This document shows, one piece after another, positions 49,324-58,292 of a stretch of 64,000 nt of DNA. This DNA is from Synechocystis sp. LKSZ1 (GTDB lineage: Bacteria; Cyanobacteriota; Cyanobacteriia; Cyanobacteriales; Microcystaceae), in contig NZ_AP031572.1 in assembly GCF_040436315.1 (NCBI RefSeq), positions 2,046,001 to 2,110,000 on the forward strand, read 5' to 3'. Each line of letters begins with the position of its first letter. Positions within the stretch are counted from its first letter, which is position 1. The position numbers were made by a program, and so were the translations under genes. The notes beneath the pieces were generated by a model that was not told where the DNA came from, did not search any database, and worked only from the letters and a program-made list of their open reading frames with translations.

Positions 49324-50466
49324 ATGAGTGTAATGTCTCCCCTCCCCAGTACGAGCGCCATCCAAACCATCCAAGAAATCCCTTACCAACTGTTGCGCCA
49401 ACTAGTTGCCGATAAAGTAACCGGGAAATTAACCATTCAAAATCCTTTTGATGAGTTTGTAAACTGGCAAATTTATTTAGGTAACGGTAAGATACACTTC
49501 GCCAACAGCGCCGCTGGTTCCATTGAGCGTCTCAACTATCTCCTTGGGAGCCATCTCCATCAGCGCAAAATTACGCTTCCTCCCCAATTGACCGATGACT
49601 ATCGTTATCTTTGCGACCTCTGGAAACAAGAAATTTTCTCTTTTCAGCAGACGCGGTCGATCCTGACCCAGTTTACCCAGGAGGCCCTGGTTCAGATTCT
49701 TTCTCTTCCTAAAACAACCTGTTACCTCGATCCCAAGGGCGGCCTAGAACAACTCTTTTTAAACTTGAATCTAGAACAGGTGATTGCCCCTGTTCAGCAT
49801 AAGATCCGCTATTGGTGGGAGCTCCGCTCGGAGGTCAACTCTCCCTTTCAACGTCCCCTAGTGGAGGATTGGAATCGTGTACAAACCACTCTGGCTAAGG
49901 CCCATCATCAGAGTAATGGTTGGCTCAAGAAACTTCACCATGCCCTAGAAAGTCTCCAATGTCTCTACGGCATTGCCAGTCAAACCCAACTGAGTACTTT
50001 GCAACTGGCCATGCTTCTGCGGCCGCTGATTAAAACTGGGGAAATTACCATGCTCCCCTACCAGGAGATCCAGACGGATAACCGGCCCTTGGTGGTTTGT
50101 ATTAATGACCGTCCGGCCATTCAACGCATGGTGCAATACACGCTGGTAGCGAATGGCTTTAAGACGATGGCCCTCGAAGACCCCTTCAAGGCCCTGGCGA
50201 TTTTGCTGAGTCAACAACCCAGTCTTGTTTTTATGGATGCCCAGATGCAGGACATGAGTGGCTATGAACTCTGTTCCCTCTGCCGCAAAACCCCCAGCCT
50301 GAAGGATTTACCGATTATCATGCTCACAGATAACGATAATTTGATCGAACGTCTCAGGGCCAAGCTAGCGGGTGCATCCGGGTTTCTCCAGAAACCTTTT
50401 TTGCCCCAAGAGCTGTTGCAGTCGATCCAAGGGCAACTACCTGCCCGCATCAGCCTTGAGGGTTGA
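49324..50466 (+). CDS. PatA-like response regulator
   Basis: 380 residues: an N-terminal DUF4388/PatA-type domain (about 15-230, GKLTIQNPFDEFVNWQIYLG), and a C-terminal receiver (about 250-375) with phospho-acceptor D305 (LVFMDAQMQDMSGYEL), T (IIMLTDNDN) and K357 (GFLQKPF). The acidic pocket is reduced (VVCINDRPA instead of the usual VDDD). Cyanobacterial relatives (PilG/TaxP, PatA) act in type IV pilus motility or heterocyst pattern. 55 bases after the EAL gene, same direction, so they may share a transcript. Confidence 0.88.
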   Translation: MSVMSPLPSTSAIQTIQEIPYQLLRQLVADKVTGKLTIQNPFDEFVNWQIYLGNGKIHFANSAAGSIERLNYLLGSHLHQRKITLPPQLTDDYRYLCDLWKQEIFSFQQTRSILTQFTQEALVQILSLPKTTCYLDPKGGLEQLFLNLNLEQVIAPVQHKIRYWWELRSEVNSPFQRPLVEDWNRVQTTLAKAHHQSNGWLKKLHHALESLQCLYGIASQTQLSTLQLAMLLRPLIKTGEITMLPYQEIQTDNRPLVVCINDRPAIQRMVQYTLVANGFKTMALEDPFKALAILLSQQPSLVFMDAQMQDMSGYELCSLCRKTPSLKDLPIIMLTDNDNLIERLRAKLAGASGFLQKPFLPQELLQSIQGQLPARISLEG

Positions 50467-50539
50467 TGGGTTCTCACTCTAGGGATTGTGGGAAGATAAT
50501 GAGTAATATACCCAACAGTCAGCGGGAGGGATTCAGCCC

Positions 50540-50962
50540 ATGAGTAGTCAGCCAAAGACAAAGCAATTGCTCAAGATTTTAATCGGTGCGGCCTGGATTG
50601 ATGGGGTTATTCAACCAGAAGAACGTACTTACCTTAAACAACGGGCAGAAGCATTACAGTTGGCCGAGGATCCCGACCTTAAGTTTTTATTATCGGAACT
50701 GAAGCCTGTTTCTGCGACGGAATGCTACCAGTGGTTAGAAGCCTATCTAGGGAGCCATCCCCAGGCCGAAGACTATCAAGAACTCCTGGAGGCCCTTAGT
50801 GGTCTTCTCTACAGTGACGGTGATATTCAAACCCAAGAAGCCAAACTACTCAGCATGATCCAGGATCTGGAGCCCCATGCTGAGTCTGGCAAAAATCCCT
50901 TCGATAAAATTCTGGGTCATATTCAGGCCCTCTATCGTCGAGCGATTAATCTATCCCCCTAG
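50540..50962 (+). CDS. TerB family protein
   Basis: 140 residues, all-helical: LLKILIGAAWIDGVIQPEER and EALSGLLYSDGDIQTQEAK, each with a D-G-x(2-4)-E calcium-loop-like motif, as in TerB/tellurite-resistance helical proteins. Exact function unknown. Good Shine-Dalgarno (GGGAGG) before the ATG. Confidence 0.85.
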   Translation: MSSQPKTKQLLKILIGAAWIDGVIQPEERTYLKQRAEALQLAEDPDLKFLLSELKPVSATECYQWLEAYLGSHPQAEDYQELLEALSGLLYSDGDIQTQEAKLLSMIQDLEPHAESGKNPFDKILGHIQALYRRAINLSP

Positions 50963-51060
50963 AAATCCTTTGACCTAGGCGCCCGATCCCCAATAATGGA
51001 AATACTGCCCTGGGAGCTTGCAAGCAATGGGCCTGTTTTTTAGTGATCGGGAGCATAGGG

Positions 51061-52146
51061 ATGACATTGAGCACCTTTGGGGTATTGGTACTAGGATTGG
51101 CTTTATTGGTGGCAGGAGCCGAGATTTTAGTCCGGGGGGCCTCGCGCATTGCCTTGATGCTAGGGTTGTCGCCGCTGGTGATTGGCCTGACCATTGTGGC
51201 CTATGGCACTAGCTCCCCGGAATTGGTGGTCAGTCTTCAATCGGCCTTTGCCAATCAAGCAGATATTGCCCTAGGGAACGTCGTTGGCAGTAATATTTTT
51301 AATGTTTTATTTATTCTCGGGGTTTCTTCCCTCGTGACCCCCCTGGTGGTTGCCCAGCAACTGATCCGCCTGGATGTACCAATTATGATCGGGGTCTCGG
51401 GTTTAGTCTGGATGTTTGGGGCCGATGGCAAGCTGAGCCATGTCGATGGGGCGATTCTGGCCCTGGGCTCTATTCTCTACACCGCCTTTCTGATCATCCA
51501 AAGCCGTAAGGAAAGTAATCGTGAGGTTCAGAGTGAGTACGAACAAGAGTATGGCAAGCCCATCCAAGGTTCCCTCCCGCAAACCCTGTTTCAGATTGGT
51601 TATATTGTTGTCGGCCTAGGCCTACTGGTGTTGGGTTCTCGCTGGTTGGTGGAAAGTTCTGTGGCCATTGCCCGGAGCTTAGGCCTAAATGAATTGGTGA
51701 TTGGTTTAACCTTGGTGGCCGCCGGAACCTCTCTACCCGAATTAGCCACTTCTGTTATTGCTAGTTACCGGGGAGAACGAGATATCGCCGTGGGTAACGT
51801 CATTGGCAGTAACATTTTTAATATTTTGGCAGTACTAGGTTTTTCGGCGTTATTGTCTCCTTCAGGAATTGCAGTTTCTCCTTCTGCTCTTCATTTTGAT
51901 GTGCCAGTAATGTTCGCAGTGGCCCTGTTCTGCTTACCCGTGTTTATTACCGGACGCCTGATTTCCCGCTGGGAGGGCCTGCTCTTTATGGTTTATTACG
52001 TGGCCTATACCTGCTACCTCGTTCTGGATGCTATGCACCATGAAAGTTTAGACTTTTTCAGTCGCATCCTCTGGTTAGTGGTCATACCCGCCACGGTTTT
52101 AGCGGTCGGCTTGTCTTTTCTGCCCTCCTTCCGTAAATCTTCTTAG
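51061..52146 (+). CDS. Calcium/sodium antiporter (CaCA, YrbG-like)
   Basis: 361 residues from the ATG at 51061 (a GTG at 51043 is also open). About 10 membrane helices with two inverted alpha-repeats: YGTSSPELVVS with GNVVGSNIFN, and AGTSLPELATS with GNVIGSNIFN, the ion-coordinating motifs of the exchanger family. Likely exports Ca2+ in exchange for Na+ or H+. Confidence 0.94.
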   Translation: MTLSTFGVLVLGLALLVAGAEILVRGASRIALMLGLSPLVIGLTIVAYGTSSPELVVSLQSAFANQADIALGNVVGSNIFNVLFILGVSSLVTPLVVAQQLIRLDVPIMIGVSGLVWMFGADGKLSHVDGAILALGSILYTAFLIIQSRKESNREVQSEYEQEYGKPIQGSLPQTLFQIGYIVVGLGLLVLGSRWLVESSVAIARSLGLNELVIGLTLVAAGTSLPELATSVIASYRGERDIAVGNVIGSNIFNILAVLGFSALLSPSGIAVSPSALHFDVPVMFAVALFCLPVFITGRLISRWEGLLFMVYYVAYTCYLVLDAMHHESLDFFSRILWLVVIPATVLAVGLSFLPSFRKSS

Positions 52147-52149
52147 GCC

Positions 52150-53595
52150 ATGGCCAAGCCTCGGAGTATCTATGTCTGTAGCCATTGTGGGGCGGATTAT
52201 CCTCAATGGCACGGTAAATGTCCGGCCTGTGGCACCTACAGCAGTTTGCAGGAACAGGCCCTTCCGTCTAGTGCCAGTCAGTCCGTGGGCCGACAGCGCC
52301 CCGTTGCGAGTCGCACCACGAAGTCCAAGGCCGATCCCCGTCCCCACCAGGCCCTGACCTTTTCTCAGATTCCCGAGGAAGACCAGGGCCGTTTTGCCTC
52401 GGGTTACGGAGAACTAGATCGCGTTCTCGGCGGCGGCATTGTCCCTGGGGCCTTAATGCTCATTGGTGGCGATCCCGGCATTGGTAAATCAACCCTCTTA
52501 CTGCAGGTGGCCTTTCAGTTGGCCCAGCGACTACCCCGCATTCTCTACATTTCTGCGGAGGAATCGGCCCAGCAGATCAAATTACGGGCGACCCGTTTGG
52601 GGGTCACACCACCGACCGCTGAGCGGGGAGCTTCCGGCTTGAGTGAACGGTTATACCTGCTGGCAGAAACCAACCTGGAGGAAATTCTGCGGGAATTGGA
52701 GGCCCTGCGTCCCCAAGTAGCAGTCATTGATAGTATTCAAAATCTCTACTTTCCGGCCCTCAGTTCGGCCCCGGGTTCCGTGGCCCAGGTTCGAGAATGT
52801 ACGGGGATTCTGATGCAGGTGGCCAAGCGCGATAACATTAGTCTGTTTATTGTGGGCCATGTCACCAAGGAAGGGTCCATTGCTGGGCCCAAGGTTCTAG
52901 AACATTTGGTAGATACCGTCCTCTATTTCCAAGGCGACCGCTATGCCTCCCATCGACTCCTGCGGTCGGTGAAAAATCGTTTTGGGGCCACCCATGAGAT
53001 CGGGATTTTTGAAATGGTGGAGGCGGGCCTACAGGAGGTGAGTAATCCCTCCCAATTATTTCTGGGCAATCGAGAAGATCCAACGTCGGGAACCGTGATC
53101 ACCGTAGCCTGTGAAGGCACCCGACCCTTGGTGGTAGAACTCCAGGCCCTGGTTAGTCCCACCAGCTACCCTTCGCCTCGACGTTCTACGGCGGGGGTGG
53201 ACTACAACCGTCTCCAGCAAATTTTGGCTGTCCTGGAAAAACGGGTTGGTATTCCCCTATCTAAACTGGATGCCTATGTTTCTGCGGCGGGGGGCCTGGA
53301 GGTGGATGAGCCAGCGGCAGATCTGGGGGTAGCTCTGGCCCTAGTGGCTAGTTTTCGAGATAAAGTGATCGAGCCCACCCTGATTGTCCTCGGGGAAATT
53401 GGCCTGGGGGGTCAAATTCGAGCAGTATCCCATCTCGATCTGCGTCTTAAGGAGGCCGCTAAACTGGGCTTTAAGCAGGCCCTGATTCCTAAGGGCCAGG
53501 TACCGAGCGAAAAACTGGGGCTGAAAATAACGCCCGTGGCTAAAATTTTTGAGGCGATTGTGGCGGCCCTGCCCCCTCCAGCCAAATCGGACTAG
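52150..53595 (+). CDS. radA: DNA repair protein RadA
   Basis: 481 residues. Cys4 zinc finger C10-C13-C24-C27 (CSHCGADYPQWHGKCPAC), RecA-like ATPase with Walker A GDPGIGKST, the KNRFG motif and a C-terminal Lon-protease-like domain (GGLEVDEPAADLGVALALVA). Branch migration in recombination and repair. Starts 4 bases after the antiporter stop. Confidence 0.97.
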   Translation: MAKPRSIYVCSHCGADYPQWHGKCPACGTYSSLQEQALPSSASQSVGRQRPVASRTTKSKADPRPHQALTFSQIPEEDQGRFASGYGELDRVLGGGIVPGALMLIGGDPGIGKSTLLLQVAFQLAQRLPRILYISAEESAQQIKLRATRLGVTPPTAERGASGLSERLYLLAETNLEEILRELEALRPQVAVIDSIQNLYFPALSSAPGSVAQVRECTGILMQVAKRDNISLFIVGHVTKEGSIAGPKVLEHLVDTVLYFQGDRYASHRLLRSVKNRFGATHEIGIFEMVEAGLQEVSNPSQLFLGNREDPTSGTVITVACEGTRPLVVELQALVSPTSYPSPRRSTAGVDYNRLQQILAVLEKRVGIPLSKLDAYVSAAGGLEVDEPAADLGVALALVASFRDKVIEPTLIVLGEIGLGGQIRAVSHLDLRLKEAAKLGFKQALIPKGQVPSEKLGLKITPVAKIFEAIVAALPPPAKSD

Positions 53596-53668
53596 AGGCC
53601 GTGGCCTTTATTCCTGTGACGGTGTCTGAAGCCTCCTTGGCAACTGCTAAACTTTGTCTGCAACCTTC

Positions 53669-54316
53669 ATGATTTCTCCTTCTCCTGTCATCCCTAGTCT
53701 TGTTTCCCCGGCCCTGACCCTAGCCGACATTCCCCAACCCCATTCCTTGAAATTAGGGGTTCTCGCTTCCGGTAGTGGCAGTAATTTTGGGGCCATCGCC
53801 ACCGCCATTGAAGCCCAGGCCTTAAACGCTGACATTCATTGTTTGATCTACAACAATCCCCAGGCCAAGGTCAAAGAGCGGGCCCAAGAACGGGGTGTTG
53901 CCGCCCACTTGCTTAACCACCGTGACTACGCTTCCCGTGAGACCCTCGACCAGGCCATTGTGGCCACCTTCCAGGACTACGATGTGGATTGGGTGATCAT
54001 GGCCGGCTGGATGCGTATTGTTACCCCTGTCTTGCTCCAGGCCTATCCCCAGCGGGTGCTGAATATCCATCCCAGTTTATTGCCCAGTTTTCGCGGTGTG
54101 AGAGCCATTGAACAGGCCCTGGCCGCTGGCGTTAAAGTGACAGGCTGTACCGTTCACTACGCGGCCCTGGAAGTGGATAGCGGCCCCATTATTGCCCAAG
54201 CGGTGGTTCCCATTTTGCCCGATGATACCCCGGCCAGTCTCCATGCCCGTGTCCAGGCCCAGGAACATCACCTTTTCCCTTTGGCCATTGCCCTCGCGGG
54301 CCAATCCCCGTTGTAG
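53669..54316 (+). CDS. purN: Phosphoribosylglycinamide formyltransferase
   Basis: 215 residues from the ATG at 53669. Third step of purine synthesis, formyl transfer from 10-formyl-THF to GAR. GVLASGSGSNFGAI start, IYNNPQAKVKERAQ, catalytic NIHPSLLPSFRG (Asn and His), and TVHYAALEVDSGPIIAQ with the conserved Asp. About 35 residues precede the core fold. Confidence 0.95.
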   Translation: MISPSPVIPSLVSPALTLADIPQPHSLKLGVLASGSGSNFGAIATAIEAQALNADIHCLIYNNPQAKVKERAQERGVAAHLLNHRDYASRETLDQAIVATFQDYDVDWVIMAGWMRIVTPVLLQAYPQRVLNIHPSLLPSFRGVRAIEQALAAGVKVTGCTVHYAALEVDSGPIIAQAVVPILPDDTPASLHARVQAQEHHLFPLAIALAGQSPL

Positions 54317-54391
54317 CCCCAGGGAATAGTGGTAAACTCGGAAGGCATAGTGTATGATGACAACTCTTTTTGCACGTCACGATTGGCCCCG

Positions 54392-54643
54392 ATGTCTAAA
54401 TATAATCCCTCCGTCCGCCAGGAACCCCGCTACGAACCCGCCGCCGTTTTACCCATTACCCGCGATACTTCCCTGCTCGACTGGCTCCAGGCCACCAACC
54501 GCCTCATTCCCCGGGAGCCCCTAGAAGAATCCTCCCTCGACTTGCTAGAGGAAGAAGTGGACATTACCGAACTCATGGATGGCGATGACCATCTCTACGA
54601 TGATGATGGCGATGATGATCTCGATCTCAGTGACGATGATTAA
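54392..54643 (+). CDS. DUF3134 family acidic protein
   Basis: 83 residues from the ATG at 54392 (an upstream in-frame start at 54329 is less likely). SVRQEPRYEPAAVLPITRD, then LDWLQATNRLIPRE, followed by a very acidic tail (DDHLYDDDGDDDLDLSDDD). Matches the cyanobacterial DUF3134 family. Function unknown. Confidence 0.8.
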   Translation: MSKYNPSVRQEPRYEPAAVLPITRDTSLLDWLQATNRLIPREPLEESSLDLLEEEVDITELMDGDDHLYDDDGDDDLDLSDDD

Positions 54644-54676
54644 TAACACTCCGTTGTAAGGTTGCGTGGAGAAATT

Positions 54677-55786
54677 ATGGTGGAGGTTAAGTCCCCAGCG
54701 GAAAGCCTGCTGAAAAAGCCAACTGGTACCAGCTTATTAATTTTACTAACGGCCCTTTTGGCCGGACTGGCCTGGGGCCTCCCCACCCTGACCGACTCAT
54801 CATCGGAGCAGAGCCTGGCCCTACTTTTGCCCCTCGGCTTTAGCGCTCTGGCCAGTGGTCTTTTGGGGTATTGGATTGTTCCCGTATTGCGTCGTCTCAA
54901 AGCCGGACAAGTGATCCAAGAAGATGGCCCCCAGAGCCACCTCAAAAAAGCCGGTACGCCCACCATGGGGGGAATTTTTTTTGTGCCAGTGGCCGTGGTC
55001 ATAGCCCTGGTATGGACTCAATTTGACCTGGATGTTTTGGCGGTTGCCCTAGTTACCCTCGGCTATATGGCCATTGGTTGGATCGATGATTGGCAAATTC
55101 TACGACAACAATCCAACAAGGGCCTGACCCCCCGTCAAAAACTTTATCTCCAGATTGGCATTGCGGTGCTCTTCTGTCTGTGGCTCTTTTGGCAACAAAC
55201 GCCCCAACTCCTGCCCCGCATTACGGATGTGCAGTTGCCTGGTTTAATCCTTCCCCTAGGTTTTCTCTTCTGGTTATTGGCGGGTTTTACCTTGGTAGCG
55301 GAAAGCAATGCCACCAACCTGACCGATGGGGTAGATGGCCTAGCGGCGGGCACTTCGGCCCTGGCTTTTCTCGGTCTTGGGGCCTTGACGGTGATCGATG
55401 CGCCAGAGCTTGCGGTTTTTTGTGCCTGCCTGAGTGGCGGTTGTTTGGGTTTTGTCCTCCATAACCGCAATCCGGCCAAGGTGTTTATGGGGGATACCGG
55501 TTCTCTGGCCCTGGGGGGCGGCCTAGCGGCGGTGGCAGTACTGAGTGGCCATCTCTGGGGCCTACTCCTCCTCAGCGGTATTTTTCTGGCCGAGTCTCTA
55601 TCGGTAATTGCCCAAGTGAGTTACTACAAGGCCACCAAAGGCCCGGACGGGAAGGGTAAGCGCTTGTTTAAAATGGCCCCGCTCCACCACCATCTAGAAC
55701 TGAGTGGATGGGCGGAAACGCAAATTGTCGGCTTGTTCTATCTCGTCAATGCCTTTTTAGCGATCCTTGCGGTTATTACCTCCTAG
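54677..55786 (+). CDS. mraY: Phospho-N-acetylmuramoyl-pentapeptide transferase
   Basis: 369 residues from the ATG at 54677. Makes lipid I for peptidoglycan synthesis at the plasma membrane. Ten helices; conserved GWIDDWQI (DD pair), ATNLTDGVDGLA, GDTGSLALGG and HHHLELSGW motifs. Follows the DUF3134 gene closely in the same direction. Confidence 0.97.
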   Translation: MVEVKSPAESLLKKPTGTSLLILLTALLAGLAWGLPTLTDSSSEQSLALLLPLGFSALASGLLGYWIVPVLRRLKAGQVIQEDGPQSHLKKAGTPTMGGIFFVPVAVVIALVWTQFDLDVLAVALVTLGYMAIGWIDDWQILRQQSNKGLTPRQKLYLQIGIAVLFCLWLFWQQTPQLLPRITDVQLPGLILPLGFLFWLLAGFTLVAESNATNLTDGVDGLAAGTSALAFLGLGALTVIDAPELAVFCACLSGGCLGFVLHNRNPAKVFMGDTGSLALGGGLAAVAVLSGHLWGLLLLSGIFLAESLSVIAQVSYYKATKGPDGKGKRLFKMAPLHHHLELSGWAETQIVGLFYLVNAFLAILAVITS

Positions 55787-55847
55787 AGACGTTTTTGGAC
55801 AGAGAATTCGCTCTACGGACAGTCCAGGGCCTGGAATTGGTGAACGC

Positions 55848-56675
55848 TTAGAGCAGTTTTTCTAGACCATAGACAAGGCTCTTTAACTGGGTGACTTTGC
55901 GGATACCCAGCAAAACCCCCGGCATGTAGCAGGCTCGGTCGGTGGTGTCGTGGCGTAGGGTGTAAATTTGGCCCGGGGCCCCAAAGATAATCTCCTGGTG
56001 AGCGAGAAGACCGGGCAGACGCACACTGTGGATGGGAATATTTTCTGGCCCCAGGCCGCCCCGGGCCCCCTGAATCGTTTCTTTTTCTGGAACTGAAGGG
56101 GGATTATAGGTTTTTCCCAACTCCGCTAGCATCTCGGCGGTTTTAATGGCCGTACCACTGGGGGCATCGGCTTTTTGGTTGTGGTGCAGTTCAATAATTT
56201 CCACATGATCAAAGTAGCGGCTGGCCTGGATAGCGGCCTGTTGCATCAGGAGAACCCCAATGGCAAAATTGGGCGCGATTAAGCAACCGGTGCTGGCCTT
56301 TTCGGCAAAATCGGCTAATTCTTGGATTTGCTCAGCGCTGAGCCCGGTGGTACCGACGACAGGACGAACCCCGTAGGCAATGGCAGAGCGGACATTTTCA
56401 TAGACAGCATCGGGGTGGGTGAAATCCACCACGACCCCCTGGACTTTTTCCTGGGTGGCTAGTACCAAAACACTCTGGAGGTCGTCCAGCACGGGGACTT
56501 CCAGGGGACCAATACCAATAATGTCGCCAATGTCTTGGCCCCGTAGGCTGGGATTGGCATCCACGGCACCAATGAGGGTCATATCCGGTGCCTGGGCCAC
56601 CGCTTTAATCACTTCTCGGCCCATTTTGCCTACCGCCCCACTAACAACCACGGGAATGGGATGATTCTCTGCCAT
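55848..56675 (-). CDS. dapB: 4-Hydroxy-tetrahydrodipicolinate reductase
   Basis: 275 residues. NAD(P)H-dependent step in lysine/meso-DAP synthesis. N-terminal [11 protein letters not shown] nucleotide motif, [13 protein letters not shown], and [18 protein letters not shown] with the catalytic HH and K. Convergent with mraY and divergent from the ZIP gene. Confidence 0.97.
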   Translation of the reverse strand: MAENHPIPVVVSGAVGKMGREVIKAVAQAPDMTLIGAVDANPSLRGQDIGDIIGIGPLEVPVLDDLQSVLVLATQEKVQGVVVDFTHPDAVYENVRSAIAYGVRPVVGTTGLSAEQIQELADFAEKASTGCLIAPNFAIGVLLMQQAAIQASRYFDHVEIIELHHNQKADAPSGTAIKTAEMLAELGKTYNPPSVPEKETIQGARGGLGPENIPIHSVRLPGLLAHQEIIFGAPGQIYTLRHDTTDRACYMPGVLLGIRKVTQLKSLVYGLEKLL

Positions 56676-56762
56676 AAAAATTGAGCTATTGTTGAACTGA
56701 GGGTCAGTATAATTGCTGGATCCATCAGAGTATAGTTTCCGCTACAAAGTCAAGAGTAAGCT

Positions 56763-58046
56763 GTGATCACGGTGGCCAGTGCGGCGTTTTTTCAGGGAAT
56801 TCTCGGGGCTTCCAGTATGGCCCTGGGGGCCTTGTTGGCCATGGTCTGGAAACCTGGTCGTCAAGTATCGGCAGCGATTATGGCCTTTGGAAGTGGCACC
56901 CTGATCGCGGCCCTAGCCTTTGAAATTGCGAGCAAAGTCTATCAAAAGTCTAATTTTTGGGTATTAATGGCGGGTTTTTTAGTAGGGGGCCTGCTATTTA
57001 CCAACCTGAGTCGCTACATTGATGAAAAGGGGGGATTTCTCCGCAAACCGGCCGCTAGTCGTCGCTATGTAGTGGAACATTACCAGACCCGGCCCCTCAG
57101 CCTCATGGAATGTTTAGACAGTAGTGAAGTCCTGCAAACTCTACCGGAAGCTGAAAAAAGCCAACTGGCTCAACTGCTAACTCCCCACTACGCAAAACCC
57201 GGGGACTGCCTCTGCCAGGAAGGAGACCCCGGTGACTACTTCTACTTCATTGCGGTGGGCATCGCAGATGTCTATAAAGGCCAAACCTGGATTAGTCGCC
57301 TGGGGGCTGGGGAGATTTTTGGGGAAATGTCCCTGCTGACCAACGAACCCCGCTCCGCTACGGTGATTGCGGCGACCCCCATGGAATTGTATCGGCTTGA
57401 CCCGCAGAATTTTAGCCAAGTGCTCACCCAGTCGCCCCATTTAGCCTTAGCCATCAGTCGTACCCTGGCCCGTCGTTTGCGGCGCACGGAAGAAGTCAAA
57501 CACGAGCAAAAACCCGAATCTCTGATTGAACAAGTCCCCCTCTGGGAACCCCTCGGCCTCAGCAACCATTGGCAACAGGAAAACTCGACCCTGGAAAAAT
57601 TGACCCAGCACTCGGCCCCTATGGCTATTTTGGTTGGAACACTGCTAGATAATATTCCCGAGGCCATGGTGATCGGAATGAATGCCAATCTGCACAGTTT
57701 TGGCAGTGCCTTTTTATTTGCGGTCTTTATCTCAAATTTTCCTGAGGCCCTATCTAGCGCCTTTGGCATGAAGCAAGCAGGGATTTCCTCCCACCGTATT
57801 CTTTACTTGTGGTTAGGGGTTGTCTTTTCAAGTGGCCTAATAGCGATTGCTGGCCATTGGCTACAGGGCAGCTTATCTGATACAACGGTATCTCTAACGG
57901 AAGCGGTGGCCGGGGGGGGGATGTTAGCGATGCTAGCCAGTACCATGATGCCCGAGGCCTACGAGTTAGGAGGCAGTTCCGTCTCCTATGCCACGATTAT
58001 CGGTTTTTTGATGGGCTTTTGGATCTCAACAGGGGGGTTGGGCTAA
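56763..58046 (+). CDS. ZIP-family transporter with inserted cyclic-nucleotide-binding domain
   Basis: 427 residues, GTG start. Three N-terminal ZIP helices (to about 85), then a cNMP-binding domain (about 120-235) with the phosphate-binding cassette GEMSLLTNEPRSATV (187-201: G, E188, R197, S198, T200 conserved), a linker, and the remaining ZIP helices (about 283-427) with DNIPEAMVIGM (296-306) and NFPEALSSAF (325-334) in place of the usual HNxPEG metal motifs. The ligand domain sits in the cytoplasmic loop between helices 3 and 4 as expected for gating. Metal and nucleotide are unknown. Confidence 0.88.
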   Translation: MITVASAAFFQGILGASSMALGALLAMVWKPGRQVSAAIMAFGSGTLIAALAFEIASKVYQKSNFWVLMAGFLVGGLLFTNLSRYIDEKGGFLRKPAASRRYVVEHYQTRPLSLMECLDSSEVLQTLPEAEKSQLAQLLTPHYAKPGDCLCQEGDPGDYFYFIAVGIADVYKGQTWISRLGAGEIFGEMSLLTNEPRSATVIAATPMELYRLDPQNFSQVLTQSPHLALAISRTLARRLRRTEEVKHEQKPESLIEQVPLWEPLGLSNHWQQENSTLEKLTQHSAPMAILVGTLLDNIPEAMVIGMNANLHSFGSAFLFAVFISNFPEALSSAFGMKQAGISSHRILYLWLGVVFSSGLIAIAGHWLQGSLSDTTVSLTEAVAGGGMLAMLASTMMPEAYELGGSSVSYATIIGFLMGFWISTGGLG

Positions 58047-58053
58047 AAACAAA

Positions 58054-58085
58054 CCTCCCAGGAATGGGAGGCGCTTTCTCTTTTC
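58054..58085. terminator. Bidirectional intrinsic terminator
   Basis: CCTCCCA-GGAA-TGGGAGG, a 7-bp stem. On the plus strand it is followed by a T-rich stretch (CTTTCTCTTTT), ending the ZIP transcript; on the minus strand by TTTGTTTTT, ending the tRNA transcript. Confidence 0.8.
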
Positions 58086-58089
58086 TGAC

Positions 58090-58162
58090 GGGCTTGGAGG
58101 GACTCGAACCCCCGACCTTGTGGTCCGTAGCCACACGCTCTAATCCACTAAGCTACAAGCCC
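58090..58162 (-). tRNA. tRNA-Arg(ACG)
   Basis: 73-nt cloverleaf: acceptor GGGCTTG/CAAGCCC, TTCGAGTC T-loop region, anticodon loop CTACGGA (anticodon ACG) on GTGG/CCAC stem. CCA is not encoded. Reads CGN arginine codons after A-to-I editing. Confidence 0.95.
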
Positions 58163-58292
58163 TGGTTGTTTTCTCAACAGTTATACAGACTATCATAAAT
58201 TTCTCGAAATAAGCAAGGGTTTCTGGGCAATAGGGCCGCTAGATTTTAGTTTTTGTTTCCTCCGTCCCTGGGACAGAGCGCCTAAACTAAAG

